Origin: Singulisphaera sp.
GTDB lineage: Bacteria > Planctomycetota > Planctomycetia > Isosphaerales > Isosphaeraceae
DNA length: 50,617 bases
Assembly: GCA_027451445.1 (NCBI GenBank)
Contig: DAIDJG010000451.1
Coordinates: 1-50,617 of the forward strand
Direction of reading: 5' to 3'
A program made the translations under genes and the position numbers. The notes under the pieces are model-generated. The model had not been told where the DNA came from, did not search any database, and was given only the letters and a program-made list of their open reading frames with translations. Positions within the stretch are counted from its first letter, which is position 1. The number at the start of each line of letters is the position of its first letter. Below, in pieces: positions 1 to 10,500 of this stretch.

Positions 1-755
1 GCGCTCCTCAAGGTCTCGCGGAATCCGAAGAGCGTGACGCAACGCGAATCCCTCCTGAAGGGAGGAGAGAGACTCGTCGGCACGCGCTTTATCCCTTTAT
101 ACCGATGATTGTAGCGTCCCCGACGAACCTCCGACAAGAGCCGATTGACGCTTTGTCCGCCCGTCCGCGCCGCGAATGGACGTGCAGCGCGCAAGCCGGC
201 CGCGGTGCTTTCGCCGGCGCACGATCCAATCGGAGGGAGAGGGTCTTCAGCTTTGACGATTTCGCCTCAGCGACCAAGACGGCGCAACTCCTCTTGTTAT
301 ACGCACGAGTTTGCACTCTGTCTCGACCTGGCCCCGCTTTCTGACTCGATCAGGGGCGCCAACAATCGAGGCGAGCGGTGTCCCACGATGCGATGGCGTG
401 GTCTTCGTTCCGCCGGTCCGCTCGCGCCGGACCGTATGCCACGGCCTGCTGCATCGCTTCACTGAGCGGGAAACAATCGGGTGATTCGGTCCCGACGATC
501 CGTTACTCGCGACACTGGGGCCAGTCACGGACAACCATACCTCCACACGTTCGCGGCGTCGCAAGACAAGGATCTTCGATTCCGAATACCGGTTTCCGTA
601 CGATCGGAACGGCCGGCCGCATCTCCAAACCATCGGTTGTTGAATCGTCCGAGTGGACCGAGCCCGGCTGCAAATGACGATCGCGCGACGCGGACCAACG
701 TGCCATTGCTCGACTCAATCAGATCTTTGCTTCTCGGGACGGTAGCGACTCCGCC
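1..755. other. No gene recognised at left edge
   Basis: No convincing gene is seen in this stretch. One frame is open from base 1 to a TGA at 106-108 and could be the last 35 codons of a plus-strand gene entering from the left, but the residues match no family I recognise. The other open frames between 105 and 755 overlap one another on both strands, are rich in Arg, Ser and Pro, and lack a Shine-Dalgarno sequence, as expected of chance open frames in high-GC DNA. Confidence 0.5.
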
Positions 756-1094
756 ATGACCGATGAATCCGCCCTCGACCCTCTCTATGCACGCGACCAC
801 GCCGCCCAGAATGCTGCCGACGCCACACGCGACGCAGAAAACGAAGATGCGCGGTTTCGGCGTTGGGAACGCGTAGGGACTGAGCGCATCCATGCTTACG
901 CTGAGGCCATCGCGGCGATCGGCGAGCTCCTCTACCCGGGCGCGGCGGCCGATGAGCTAACCCGCCGCAGACGGCCGACGATCGATTCGCTGGTCAAGGG
1001 TGAGCTCGAACTCGCCTTGAAGGCGATGGCAACGGACATCAAACGCCTCGCGGGCCAGACCGGGCCCAAGGCTGGGGGGGCCGAGGGATTCTAA
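756..1094 (+). CDS. Small hypothetical protein, helical, charged
   Basis: A 112-residue soluble protein of no family I recognise. The sequence is rich in Ala, Glu, Asp and Arg and should be mostly alpha-helical (for example FRRWERVGTERIHAYAEA, then a Lys/Glu-rich helix near residues 75-100). There is no signal peptide or membrane segment. The ATG at 756 has only a weak purine stretch upstream, so the start is uncertain. It converges on the DUF6807 gene, with only nine bases between the two stop codons. The balanced composition argues for a real gene rather than a shadow frame; function unknown. Confidence 0.5.
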   Translation: MTDESALDPLYARDHAAQNAADATRDAENEDARFRRWERVGTERIHAYAEAIAAIGELLYPGAAADELTRRRRPTIDSLVKGELELALKAMATDIKRLAGQTGPKAGGAEGF

Positions 1095-1103
1095 CGGCGG
1101 GCG

Positions 1104-2369
1104 TCATGGCTCGGTTTCGACGACCCGCACCTGCGGCGGGTCGGCGTAGTCGGCCCAGAGCCGCTCGATCAGGACGGGGTCGGGTGGCCCGTCGTGAACG
1201 ATGAGCCGATAGCGCGAGGTGTAGGTTTGGCCGGGGGCGATCTCGAACTCGCCCAGGACCATCGGCGCGAAGCAGAAATACGGTTTGTTGGGATGTAGCC
1301 GGACCGGTTGCGGGTGACGGAAGTTGCCGGGATGATCGAGGATCGTGACCCCGCCGATCCGGCCGTCGACGGCCCCTGAGACATCAACCCAGCGCGGGCG
1401 CGTGTGGTTGCCGTTGGCACGGTGCTTGCCTTCGCTGGTGAGAAAGTCGCTCCGGCCGCTGCGGGCAGGGTCAGGCGGCGAATCACCTCGCGCGGATGGG
1501 TCGAACCACTGGCGGTTACCCCGGAAACCGAAGCCGCCGTAATGATATTTGTTGATTTTCAAGGGAAGAAGTCCGGCACATGTCTGCTCGGACTCAAAGT
1601 CAAGCACGTAGCACCCCTCGAACCGGTGGACCCGAACATACCAGCGCTCATCTAGGACCGATGCCGGGCCGCCCGGGGCGGTGAGGTCGTCGTGTCGCAA
1701 GGAGGCGGCGAATGAGCCTGACAAAGGGCCGCCGCTCGAACGAAGTCCGCCGGCGTGCTCCACGCGGCCAGTGCGCCCGAGCTGGTTCCAGAAGTCGACC
1801 TTGCGGCCGTCGAACGTGGTGTTCACCCAGGCAAAAAAGACGCCGTGCTGGTGGGCATGGTCCGGCGGAAAGTCGTCCGATACCACAACGCCCAAGGGCG
1901 TGCTCAGCGGATGCACGAATCCGCTCCGCCGAAAGACGGCGTCGATTCCCGAGGGAGGGTCCACGGCCTTCGTGTGATACTTCAAAACCACGCGGTTGCC
2001 GTGGTTCAGCTCAAGGGAATCAGCATGGTCTGTGAATGCGAAACCGTCGTGGGTGTCGAGCTTTCGGCCAGCCCCCTCTGCAGGTGTGAGACGGAACCTG
2101 CGCTTGGCGCCTGCGGGTAGAGGTTCACCAAGCGCCCAGACGACCGTGCCGGCATCTGCCTGGCCCAGCGTCAGCTTGGTATCGTCAAGCGGCTCTACGC
2201 GAAACGCCCCGTCCCGCACCTTCTCGCCCGCTGGGAGGAGCACGTGAACCAGCGTGCCTCGACGCTCGTGCTGGCCGGCATCGACCTCGACGACAAGCCC
2301 GCGAGGCTCGGTATCGCCTGTGATGTTAGAACATATCACAAATAATAAAAATAAATAGTAATGATTCAT
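1104..2369 (-). CDS. DUF6807 (PmoA-like) family secreted protein
   Basis: The 421-residue protein matches the planctomycete DUF6807 family, often labelled PmoA-like although its biochemical role is unknown. Recognisable stretches are DHAHQHGVFFAWVN, VDFWNQLGR and the late DHPGNFRHPQPVRLH segment. Residues 1-18 (MNHYYLFLLFVICSNITG) form a hydrophobic export signal, so the protein is probably periplasmic or extracellular; relatives often sit beside sugar-catabolism genes. The first 18 codons are strikingly AT-rich (TTA, TTT, ATA, AAT) compared with the GC-rich remainder, and a 27-bp-arm palindrome lies 60 bases upstream. The native signal-peptide coding region may have been replaced or the start misplaced. 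Family call is confident; the exact start is not. Confidence 0.8.
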   Translation of the reverse strand: MNHYYLFLLFVICSNITGDTEPRGLVVEVDAGQHERRGTLVHVLLPAGEKVRDGAFRVEPLDDTKLTLGQADAGTVVWALGEPLPAGAKRRFRLTPAEGAGRKLDTHDGFAFTDHADSLELNHGNRVVLKYHTKAVDPPSGIDAVFRRSGFVHPLSTPLGVVVSDDFPPDHAHQHGVFFAWVNTTFDGRKVDFWNQLGRTGRVEHAGGLRSSGGPLSGSFAASLRHDDLTAPGGPASVLDERWYVRVHRFEGCYVLDFESEQTCAGLLPLKINKYHYGGFGFRGNRQWFDPSARGDSPPDPARSGRSDFLTSEGKHRANGNHTRPRWVDVSGAVDGRIGGVTILDHPGNFRHPQPVRLHPNKPYFCFAPMVLGEFEIAPGQTYTSRYRLIVHDGPPDPVLIERLWADYADPPQVRVVETEP

Positions 2370-2431
2370 GGGAGTGGAGTAAGGTTTGAGAGGGGTTCGC
2401 GATGGGGGGCGCCTCGCGAGAAACTGAGTTC

Positions 2432-2501
2432 TTACACTAACCCGAAGCGCGAGCGAGGAGATTATATGATTATCCCTCGCTCGCGCTTCGGGTTAGTGTA
2501 A
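2432..2501. repeat. Perfect palindromic repeat, 27-bp arms
   Basis: The left arm (2432-2458, beginning TTACACTAACCCGAAG) and right arm (2475-2501) are exact reverse complements across all 27 bases and enclose a 16-base AT-rich loop. The element lies in the intergenic space upstream of the DUF6807 gene. Diverged copies of the same arms reappear at 28484-28512 and 28797-28825, so this is a dispersed repeat family, REP- or MITE-like, and not a private terminator. No transposase is nearby. Confidence 0.9.
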
Positions 2502-2736
2502 ATACGCGCATAGTTCGATCCAGTTAGGCGTTCGACGGTTTGATTTTGACCGGAGAAATTGCCCAAAACAAGGTCGTGGTGCCGCGCCGGGATCTCAATC
2601 GCGACGCCGCAGGAAAGCGATTCTCGGAATCCGACGCCCTTTTTTGGCTTTTTTCTTGCCCGTCTTAATGATCGAATGTATAGTAAAAAGACACACCTTA
2701 TGTTCGGTTCCGGAAAAGCGTGTTGGAGGTTTCTCC

Positions 2737-2973
2737 ATGTTGTCGTCTGGCCGTCGAGCCGTTGCGCCGCGGAACTCGGCGAAGGTCCGGTGTGAGATGC
2801 CGCTGCTGTTGCGCAAGAGCATTCTGTTCCCGAGGGCGGACGGGTCCGAAGTGCGGACTCTCGACCTGATCTGGACCACCCCGGCGCGCTGGGCGCGGAA
2901 CCCGAGCCGGAACGATCCGTGCTGGCGGCCGGTGCGCGTGGGGTTCTTTTTGCTCGTGCTTCGGCTTTCTTGA
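2737..2973 (+). CDS. Possible small protein, unknown function
   Basis: A 78-codon frame starting at ATG 2737 is preceded by GGAGG at 2724-2728 with eight bases of spacing, the best ribosome-binding site in the otherwise gene-poor 2370-3016 region. The product begins MLSSGRRAVAPRNSAK, is basic and ends in a short hydrophobic tail (FFLLVLRL). It matches no family I know. A competing frame runs on the opposite strand at 2698-3039. The ribosome-binding site is the only real support. Apart from the palindrome at 2432-2501 nothing else is seen in this stretch. Confidence 0.28.
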   Translation: MLSSGRRAVAPRNSAKVRCEMPLLLRKSILFPRADGSEVRTLDLIWTTPARWARNPSRNDPCWRPVRVGFFLLVLRLS

Positions 2974-3016
2974 GAGCTTCGATCGCAGCTCATCAGATCG
3001 CAGGTGCGGAAAGGCG

Positions 3017-3532
3017 TTACGAGCGCGAAGAGCTCTCATGAGACTTGCGGTCGTCGGCTGGCGCGGGCGGTTTTTCCGGCTTCTTGTTTCCTTTGCGGAC
3101 CTTGGCGGCCTCGAGCGCGGTCAGGTCGCGCTCGGAGCCGCCCAGGAAGGGGGCGGTGGCCGTGGTGTCGGCACTCACGGGTGAACTGCCCCTGCCCTGC
3201 CCCGCGTGCGCTTCACCGATAGCGCGTGTGAGGCGGAGCAGCGCCTCGCCTCGACCGTATTCGCGCTGCAGGGCGCGGTAAAGGTCCAGAACCACCTGCT
3301 CATCGCTCGACAAGACGGGTGGCGAATATGTGTTCTGTGCCGGGTCGATCAGGTAATCGGCCGACACCTCCAACACGCGCGCCAGCCGCAGCAAGGAGCC
3401 CGCGCGGGGTGGAGTGTTCGACTCCAGCCAGCGGCTCACCTGCTGCTGGCTCGTGCCCACCAACTCCGCCAGTTCCGCCTGGCTGAGCCGCCGGGTCTTC
3501 AACAAAAGACGGATCTTCTGGGTGAATTCCAT
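3017..3532 (-). CDS. XRE-family helix-turn-helix regulator
   Basis: A DNA-binding regulator of about 171 residues. The N-terminal Cro/CI-type helix-turn-helix occupies roughly residues 5-60: FTQKIRLLLKTRRLSQAELA, then GTSQQQVSRWLES as turn and recognition helix, and LLRLARVLEVSADYLID, the usual XRE ending. The C-terminal third is low-complexity and charged (Lys, Pro, Ser) and probably disordered. I chose ATG 3532 because family members start a few residues before the helix-turn-helix; an upstream GTG at 3565 would add 11 residues, and neither has a well-spaced Shine-Dalgarno. It is divergent from csrA across about 200 bases and could control itself or that gene. Target unknown. Confidence 0.85.
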   Translation of the reverse strand: MEFTQKIRLLLKTRRLSQAELAELVGTSQQQVSRWLESNTPPRAGSLLRLARVLEVSADYLIDPAQNTYSPPVLSSDEQVVLDLYRALQREYGRGEALLRLTRAIGEAHAGQGRGSSPVSADTTATAPFLGGSERDLTALEAAKVRKGNKKPEKPPAPADDRKSHESSSRS

Positions 3533-3737
3533 GCTCCGATTACAGCATTTTCGTGATCGTTTCACAACATAAAGCAGGTAAGAAAACTCAAGAATCCCAA
3601 AAAAGCGCTGTTGCCCCCGCGCCGAGAACCGTATAAGCTGAAGTCAAGGATAGTGGACGTAAGATCATTAACAAGGGCCCGGTTTCCCGTGAGTTTGGAA
3701 CGCTCTGAGGGGACCGTTCACGAGGAAGGGTTGAATC

Positions 3738-3968
3738 ATGGGCATGCTGGTCCTGACGCGAAAAGCGGGTCAACGGATTGTCATCGACGGCCGGATCGTG
3801 GTGAGTGTGGAGGAGATTGCGGAGGGGAAGGTGAGGCTGGGCTTCATTGCCGACAAGTCGGTAGCGATCAATCGGGAGGAAATTCAGCAGGTCATCGATC
3901 GAGAGCAAGTGAGCGGGGGGTCCGGTGGAGCGCGGGGTCGAGGTCGATTGGGAGGCCCGTTGCGATGA
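3738..3968 (+). CDS. csrA: Carbon storage regulator CsrA
   Basis: A small RNA-binding post-transcriptional regulator. MLVLTRKAGQRIVID and VRLGFIADKSVAINREEI are diagnostic of the family; CsrA dimers bind GGA motifs in 5' leaders to block translation or change mRNA stability. The product is 76 residues, with a Gly/Arg-rich tail after residue 58 that exceeds the usual 60-65 residues. ATG 3738 follows GAGGAAGGG (3722-3730) at good spacing, so the protein starts MGMLV rather than MLV. The stop codon overlaps the start of the downstream acetyltransferase (ATGA at 3965-3968), implying translational coupling. A TATAAG box at 3632-3637 is the only promoter-like element noticed upstream. Confidence 0.95.
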   Translation: MGMLVLTRKAGQRIVIDGRIVVSVEEIAEGKVRLGFIADKSVAINREEIQQVIDREQVSGGSGGARGRGRLGGPLR

Positions 3969-4447
3969 ACGACATGACGGCACAGCTCGCGCCGGCGTTG
4001 GCTGTTCAATTGCGCTGGCTGCTGCGCAGGGACATGGCCGATGTGCTTGCGATCGAGCGGGTGAGCTCCGCGTATCCCTGGTGCGAAGAAAAACTGACGC
4101 ACGCGTTGCGACAGCGGCACACCATCGGCATCGCCGCCGAGGTGGGGGAGCGCGTTGTTGGGTTCATGATCTACGAGCTTTATCCGCAACGGATCGACCT
4201 GCTCGAGATCGCGGTCGACCCCGCGCATCGCCGGCAGGGGATCGGAGGGCAGTTGATCGCCAAGCTGGTGCGGAAGTTAACGAGCCAGCACTGGTCGCGG
4301 CTGGTCGTCGACGTTCGCGAGTCGAACCTTGCGGGCCAGCTCTTCCTGCGTTCGCGCGGCTTCCGGGCTGAGGGGATCGTGCGGGAATGCTTTCGCGATT
4401 CGGGCGAGGATGGATATCGGTTCGTTTATCGGGCGCGCAGCGAGTAG
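3965..4447 (+). CDS. GNAT N-acetyltransferase, RimI-like
   Basis: A 160-residue acyl-CoA-dependent N-acetyltransferase. The acetyl-CoA pyrophosphate-binding motif A is clear (LEIAVDPAHRRQGIGGQLIAKL, written here in two parts: LEIAVDPAHRR and QGIGGQLIAKL), and motif B follows as RESNLAGQLFLRSRGF. The order and length resemble RimI, which acetylates the N-terminus of ribosomal protein S18, but substrate cannot be deduced. ATG 3965 overlaps the csrA stop as ATGA, with GGAGG at 3951-3955 inside csrA as ribosome-binding site. Co-translation with csrA is therefore likely. It converges on the giant surface-protein gene, with a hairpin between them. Confidence 0.85.
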   Translation: MNDMTAQLAPALAVQLRWLLRRDMADVLAIERVSSAYPWCEEKLTHALRQRHTIGIAAEVGERVVGFMIYELYPQRIDLLEIAVDPAHRRQGIGGQLIAKLVRKLTSQHWSRLVVDVRESNLAGQLFLRSRGFRAEGIVRECFRDSGEDGYRFVYRARSE

Positions 4448-4475
4448 GCGGCCGAGGTGTTCTGCTGGGGTGGTC

Positions 4476-4569
4476 GACGGCAGATGGCATCGGGCCGATG
4501 CGAAAGAGGGCCAGGACTCAGGCTGGCCTCCGTCTTGGCGCATCGGCCTTATGCCATCCGTCATTTTTT
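4476..4569. terminator. Bidirectional hairpin terminator candidate
   Basis: The arms 4476-4502 and 4539-4562 form a long imperfect stem (GACGG, ATGGCAT and GGCCGATGCG pair with their complements). A second stem inside pairs 4506-4514 with 4523-4530 with one bulged base. A run of six T follows at 4564-4569 on the plus strand. It sits exactly between the convergent GNAT and giant genes, where a shared terminator would be expected. Confidence 0.6.
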
Positions 4570-7500
4570 AGCGGGGGAATGCGAAGAAGGCATCGCGGCG
4601 AGCCTTCCAGGGGGAGCTCGCCGACACCTGCGCCTGCGGCGGGCGGCTCGGGTGCATTACGGGCGACCGCCGAGGAATCGTCACCACGACGTTTTGACGC
4701 GATGTCGGGGTGCTTCCTGGCGGCGACTGCGACGCGGCACTCGGTGTCGCGGTTGTGATCAGCGCGGCGCTTCGGCTGAGCTGGCTCGCCACGAGAGCCG
4801 GCGTGTTGCTCAGGAGCCGGAAGGTCGCATAGAACGTTGGGCCGCCGCCAGGACCAACGAATGAGTCTCCATGAGGCCCCGTGATGTTCGAGATCGAGAT
4901 CAGCTCCACTCCCGAATTTTGGTTCATCGCCGGCTCCTGGACGGCCGTCGGCACGATGATGAGTTGGTTGGTGTTCGGGTTGAACGCCAGCGTTTCGTTG
5001 TACGGGACGTCAGCATAACCTGAAGCACCGGTCGTCGTTCCTCCCGTTTGCGGGATGAGCATTGCCGAGAAGCGGCCGACGTTGGCCGACGAGAGGGTGA
5101 TCCCCTCGCTGAGCGTGATTGCCACATAGCCCAGGGCCTGGACGAAGCCGTCACCATTGGCGGGGGTGGTCGCCGATACGGTCAGCGGGCTTGAGCCTGT
5201 GCTGACCCCCGGCGCGGTGACCGTGAATTCCGTGATCGAGGTTTGACCGAGGGCGTTTCCCGTACTGGGGAATTGCTGGTCGTCGCTGAGCGCCGCGTCG
5301 ACGACGAGGAAGTACTGAGTTCCTGGGCTGAGCGTTGCCTCCGGCGTTAGATAAATCGAATCCGTCGAGGGGCTGTAGGCTGCGACGGTCGGTTGGAGTG
5401 CTCCGTTGGCGAAGAGGTGGACGGTGCTCGAGTTGGCTTGCCACGGGTCGAGCGGCTTGTTGAATCGGATGCCGATCGTATCTGGCTGCGCGATCGCGGC
5501 GCCCGGGGTGATCGGGGTGGTACCGTTGTGCGCTGTGATCGACGTGATGTGGAGCGGCGAGTTGTCGACCGGCGTCGGCCGGTAAGCGAAGCTGTAATAC
5601 ACGGTGCCGACCTTGCCGTTCTGATCGGCCATGGGGTTGCCGGCGAGGTCCGTCAGTCCGCTGTTGACCGAGACCAGGTAGACGTCGGACGCCAAGGGCT
5701 CCTCGGCCGTGAGTGTAATCGTGGAGGTGCCGTCGGAGTTTTCGTGGTACACCGCGATGGCAGGGACGGGCAGGTTGCCGCTGTCGTAGCCGGACGGAGC
5801 GGTCCAGAGGCTGCCGGTTTGTGCCGCGTGAGCCGATCCCTCGGGACCGCTGGGTAGCAGCATGACGGCGAAGGGATTGCTTCGGAAGCCATGGCCGGTG
5901 GTGTCATCAGCGACCAATCCCGCGATCGGGTGGCTGAAGTTGAGAATGATCTGATTGTTGGGCAGGCTCGTGAGGAAGTTGCTCGAGCCCAACGGACTGA
6001 TGCCAAGCGCGCGCAGACTCGTCTGGATCGTGATTGTTATGGCGCTCGACACCGGGCCCTGTGTGCCCCCCGGCGCTGTGGCGGCCGTCGCGGTGATGTG
6101 GTGGATGCCGTCGGCGAGAGGCGTGTTGCTGCTCAGCGTGATCGTCGCCGTCCCGTTAACGGCCTGCGCGAGGCTGCCGATGGGGTTGCCGCCGTCGTAG
6201 AGCTGTACGTAGCCGTTGGCCGGACTCACACCGGCGACGGTGAACGTCAAGGGGGCCGTGAGCGAGCCGTTGTCCCTGGTGAGGCCGTCGGTGTCGCTCA
6301 TGCCGGTGTCGCTCGCGGCGGAGAGCTGGGGAACGTCCGGCGGGCCGGCGGACATGATCGTGAAGGCGTCGTTTCCTTGATTGGGGTCAGTCGGCGTATT
6401 CCCGGCCAGGTCCGCGAACTTGCTCAGGTCAATGTGCAAGGTATACGCGCCGGGTCCCAGGGGGTTTTGCGGGGCGACGTCAATGGTGGATGTGCCGTCG
6501 GCGTTGAGGTGGTAGACCGTGGTGATCGCCAGCGCGGCTCCGCCGGAGGGTGTGACGGTGATCGCCGACGGATCGGCCGACGAAAGCGCGGAGCCGCCGT
6601 CCACCAGGCCGGCCAGGGCGTGGCTGAAGGCGATCGCGACCTGGTTGCTGGGCAGGCTCGCCAGGACCGCGCCGCTCGCTGGGGTCGTGGACAGGAGCGC
6701 CACGCTCGTCTGGATCGTGATCGTGCTCGCGCCCGAGAGCGTGCTTGGGGTGCCTCCCGACGTGAACGCAGCCGTCGCGGCGATCTGATGCGGTCCGTCA
6801 CTGAGAGGATTGCCCGTCAGAGTGATGGTCGCCGAACCTGCCGAGGCCTGGACGGGGCTGCCGGCCGCGTTGCCGTCGACGTAGAGCTGGACGAAACCCG
6901 TCGCCGGCTGGACACCCGAGATGTTGAATGTCAGCGGGTTGCCGGCGGAACCGTTGTCGCGCGTCAGGCCGTCGGTGGAGCTCGCGCCCGTGTCGCTTTG
7001 CGCGCTGAGCTGGGGCGCGTTCGGCGGGCCGGTGACCGTGATCGTTGCGTTTCCCTGGCTGGCGCTGGTCGGAGTGTTGCCGGCGAGGTCGGTGAACTTG
7101 CTCAGGTCGACGTGCAGCGTGTACGTGCTGCGTCCCAGTGGGTTTTGGGGCATCACGTCGATGGTCGATGTGCCGTCGGCGTTGGCGTGGTAGACGGAGG
7201 TGATCGGCAAGGCAGCGGCACCCGAGGGGGTCAGGGTGATGGCCGAGGCGTCGGCCGAAGACAGTGCGGGACCACCATCGACGAGGCCGGCGAGGGGGTG
7301 GCTGAACGTGATCGCGATCTGCCCGTTTGGCAGTCCCGCGACGACGGCGCCGTTGGAAGGGCTTGTCCCGGTGAGCGCCACGCTGGATTGGATCGTGATC
7401 GTCGTCGGTGTGGTCGGGGCGGTCTGTGTTCCCGTGGGGGATGTCGCCGTCGTGACGGTGATCTTGTGGGGACCGTCGGCGAGGGGTGTTCCGGAGATCG

Positions 7501-10500
7501 TGATGGTGCCCTTGACGGGCTGCACGGGCCCTGCGAGGAGGATGGGATTCGCGGGGTTGGTGACGTCGAAGACGCGGAAAAAGTCGGTGCGGTTGGGGCT
7601 CTCCGTGACGTCGATGACGAGGGGCGTCGCGGCGGAGCCGTTGTCGCGCGTGAGCCCTTGGGCGGCGCCGGCAGCCGTACTGCTCATTACGTCGACAGTC
7701 GGCGGGTTCGGCACGCCGGGGGGCAGCGATGTCGAGGGCACGAGTGCACCGCCGGCGCTTGCCTGGATCACGTTGCCCATGATCACGGTGTCGGTGGCGG
7801 GGTTGATGACGTCGACCTCGCTCACCAGATAGTAAGGGTCGTGGCCTCCCACGACGTAGATCTTGCCGTCCTGCCCCGTGGCGGCACCAAAGGCCTCGCG
7901 GGCATCGGGCAGACTGGCGCCTGGGGACCATGTTTTGGAGGATGGGTCGTACACATCCACTTCATCGGTAGGATCCGTGGATGGGTTCCCCCCGATCGCG
8001 TAAATCGTGCCGTTCGGCCCGGCAGCGGCGCCGAGCAACTGGCGCGCGGTGGGCAGAAACGCCACCGGAGTCCAGACGTTTGTGGCGGGGTTGTACGCAG
8101 CCACGGCACTGGTGAGGGTCGACGATCCGCCGTTATCGGCGACGCCGCCCAGGGCGTAGATCGTCCCATCCGAACCGGTGGTGGCGGCCAATCCGTAGGT
8201 GGCCGTTGGCAGACTGGCGGCCTGCGACCAGGTGTTCTTCGACGGGTCGTACACGTCCACTTCACCAGTGAAGGTGAGACCGCTCGCCAATCCGCCGATG
8301 ACATAGATTTTTCCGTCCGCGCCGGCCGTCGCTGCGAAGCCGCCGCGTGGGTTCGGCATGCTGGCTACCTGCTTCCAGGTATTCGTGGCTGGGTTGTAGG
8401 CGTCCACCTCACCCGTGTAGCCAGAGTTCGAGTAGCCCCCGATCGCATAGATGGTTCCATCCGAGCCGACCGCCGCGCCGAGGTTGTCGCGGCCGTTCGG
8501 CAGATTGGCGAGTTGGGTCCACGAGTTCGTGGCCGGATTGTAGGCATCCAGTTCGTTCGAGATTAGACCGGTGGTGGTATCTCCCCCCATGGCGTAGATC
8601 TTGCCGTCGTGCCCGGCCGTCGCAGCAAGGAAGTCGCGGCCGCCCGGGAGTGTCGCGGCGGAGCCCCACGACGTCGGCGGCCCGGTGATGGCGTTGATGG
8701 TGTCGTTTCCCGCCGGGATGTCGGACCCGAGCCACCCGCCGGAGATGAAATTGCCTCCCACGGTGGTCGTAATCGTGTCGTTCCCCGGGCCGCCGAAGAT
8801 TGCGCTCGGGCCGCCGGTCCCGGCGATTGGCAAGAAGGTGTTGTTGGTTGGCTGGTACGCGTCGCCCGAGATGATCTGGGCGTTGCCGTAACCGCCGACG
8901 ATGATGTCTTTCCCCGTATCGGGCGGGTTGAAGGGGGTGTTCGAAGCGCTGACCTGGCCGCCGATGAGGACCCAGTTGCCTGTCGAAACCTGGCCGACGT
9001 CGAGGAAGTTGTTGCCCGGCCCGCCGATCATCACGCCCGAGGCGTTAACGCCTCCGGGGTCCGTCGGCCCGTACATGACGTTGCACGGCCCTGTTCCTAA
9101 CATGTACGAGTAGCCGTTCCCCGCCGTGAACGTGTCACAGCCCGAGCTGCCGAACATGTCGGACTCGGCTGTGCCCGTACCGCCGATCAGGATGTCATTC
9201 CCCGCGCCGGCGGTTTCGTTCACCTGACCGCTTCCTCCTTCGAGGGTCGTCTGGGAACCGGCGACATCGTTGCTGACCAGGTTCGAATAGCCCGCGCCAC
9301 CGATCAGGGTATCGTTTCCCGCCCCCCCCTGGAATTCGACCTCCCCGCCGAACTCCTGACCCGAGCTGTTCTGGGCCGTGATCAGATCGTTGCCGCTCCC
9401 GGCGTCGACCGTCACGTTGAACGACGACGACAAGCTCGGATCGATGAGGACGGTGTCGTTTCCGCCGTCCACCGAACCGTTAAGATTGACCTGGATGTTG
9501 AAAATGCCCGAGGAAGGGAAATCGAGATAATTACCATTTTCTGTCACCTGGATTTCGCCGTCCGGAAGTTGGCTGATCACGATCACGTCGTTGCCCGTCG
9601 TGCCGCTGACATCCAACTGATAGTTGGAGTAAGGGTCGATCATGGCGAATGGCTGGAAGCCCTGCTGCTGGTTCGCGTCGGCGAGGAACGGGTTGTCGTT
9701 GCACTGCGTGTTGACCTCGAGGAGCGGGATCTGGCCGGTGTCGCCGCTGATCGCATCCTGACCGACGGCGCTCAGCGAGCCGCCGACGTCGACGGTGGCG
9801 TCGGCCTTGAACGTCAGAATGCATTGGGTCGGGACGTTCAGCAGTTCCTTGACCGTCAACTCCGTGGGCGTGGAGGGGTCGTCACCGGCCGGGATCGAGA
9901 CGTCGAGGTCGTTGACGTCGAAGCTCATATGCAGCGAGACGCTGGCGAGCTTGTTGACCAGATCGCTGAACGTGCCCGCGGGATCGGTAATCCCGTTGAT
10001 CAGGTTCTGGAGCGCGGCCTGCCCGCCCCCCGGAAACGCCCCCGCAACGGCGGAGGCCGCGCCCCCCGCGGCGCCGCCAATGCTGACGTTTCCAACGGTC
10101 AATTGCCCGTTCCCGGCGCTCACTTGCGGATAGTAATTGCTGAAATAGCCGAAGGGGGTGATCGATTGAAGGTCGCCGCTCAGTCGCGAAGCGACCGTAC
10201 CGGTAAGATCGCTCGCCGGGGACACACTGGGAGTGATGCTCGCCACGGCCTTCGCGCTCAGCGCCGGTTGGACACCAGGGGCCACGACCACGCTGCCGGT
10301 CAGATCCTGGGGCAGATCGATGTTGATCGACGCATGCGCTTCCATGTGCAGCAGGTTGCCGAACGTCCCCGGCCCGTTCATCCCCGGCGCGGAGATGAAG
10401 AGGCTGTTGAGAACCCCCGACGATGTAGGGTCGGTCAGGAAGCTCGAATTCACCCCGAACGTCGCACCGCCGTAAAACGTGAAGCTGAAATTCAGGCCGA

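Noticed and set aside
5891..8566. An 891-codon open frame on the plus strand inside the giant gene
   Set aside because: It is antisense to the clearly coding giant gene; its long length follows from GC-rich repeats, and its product is low-complexity Arg/Gly/Val without recognisable motifs.
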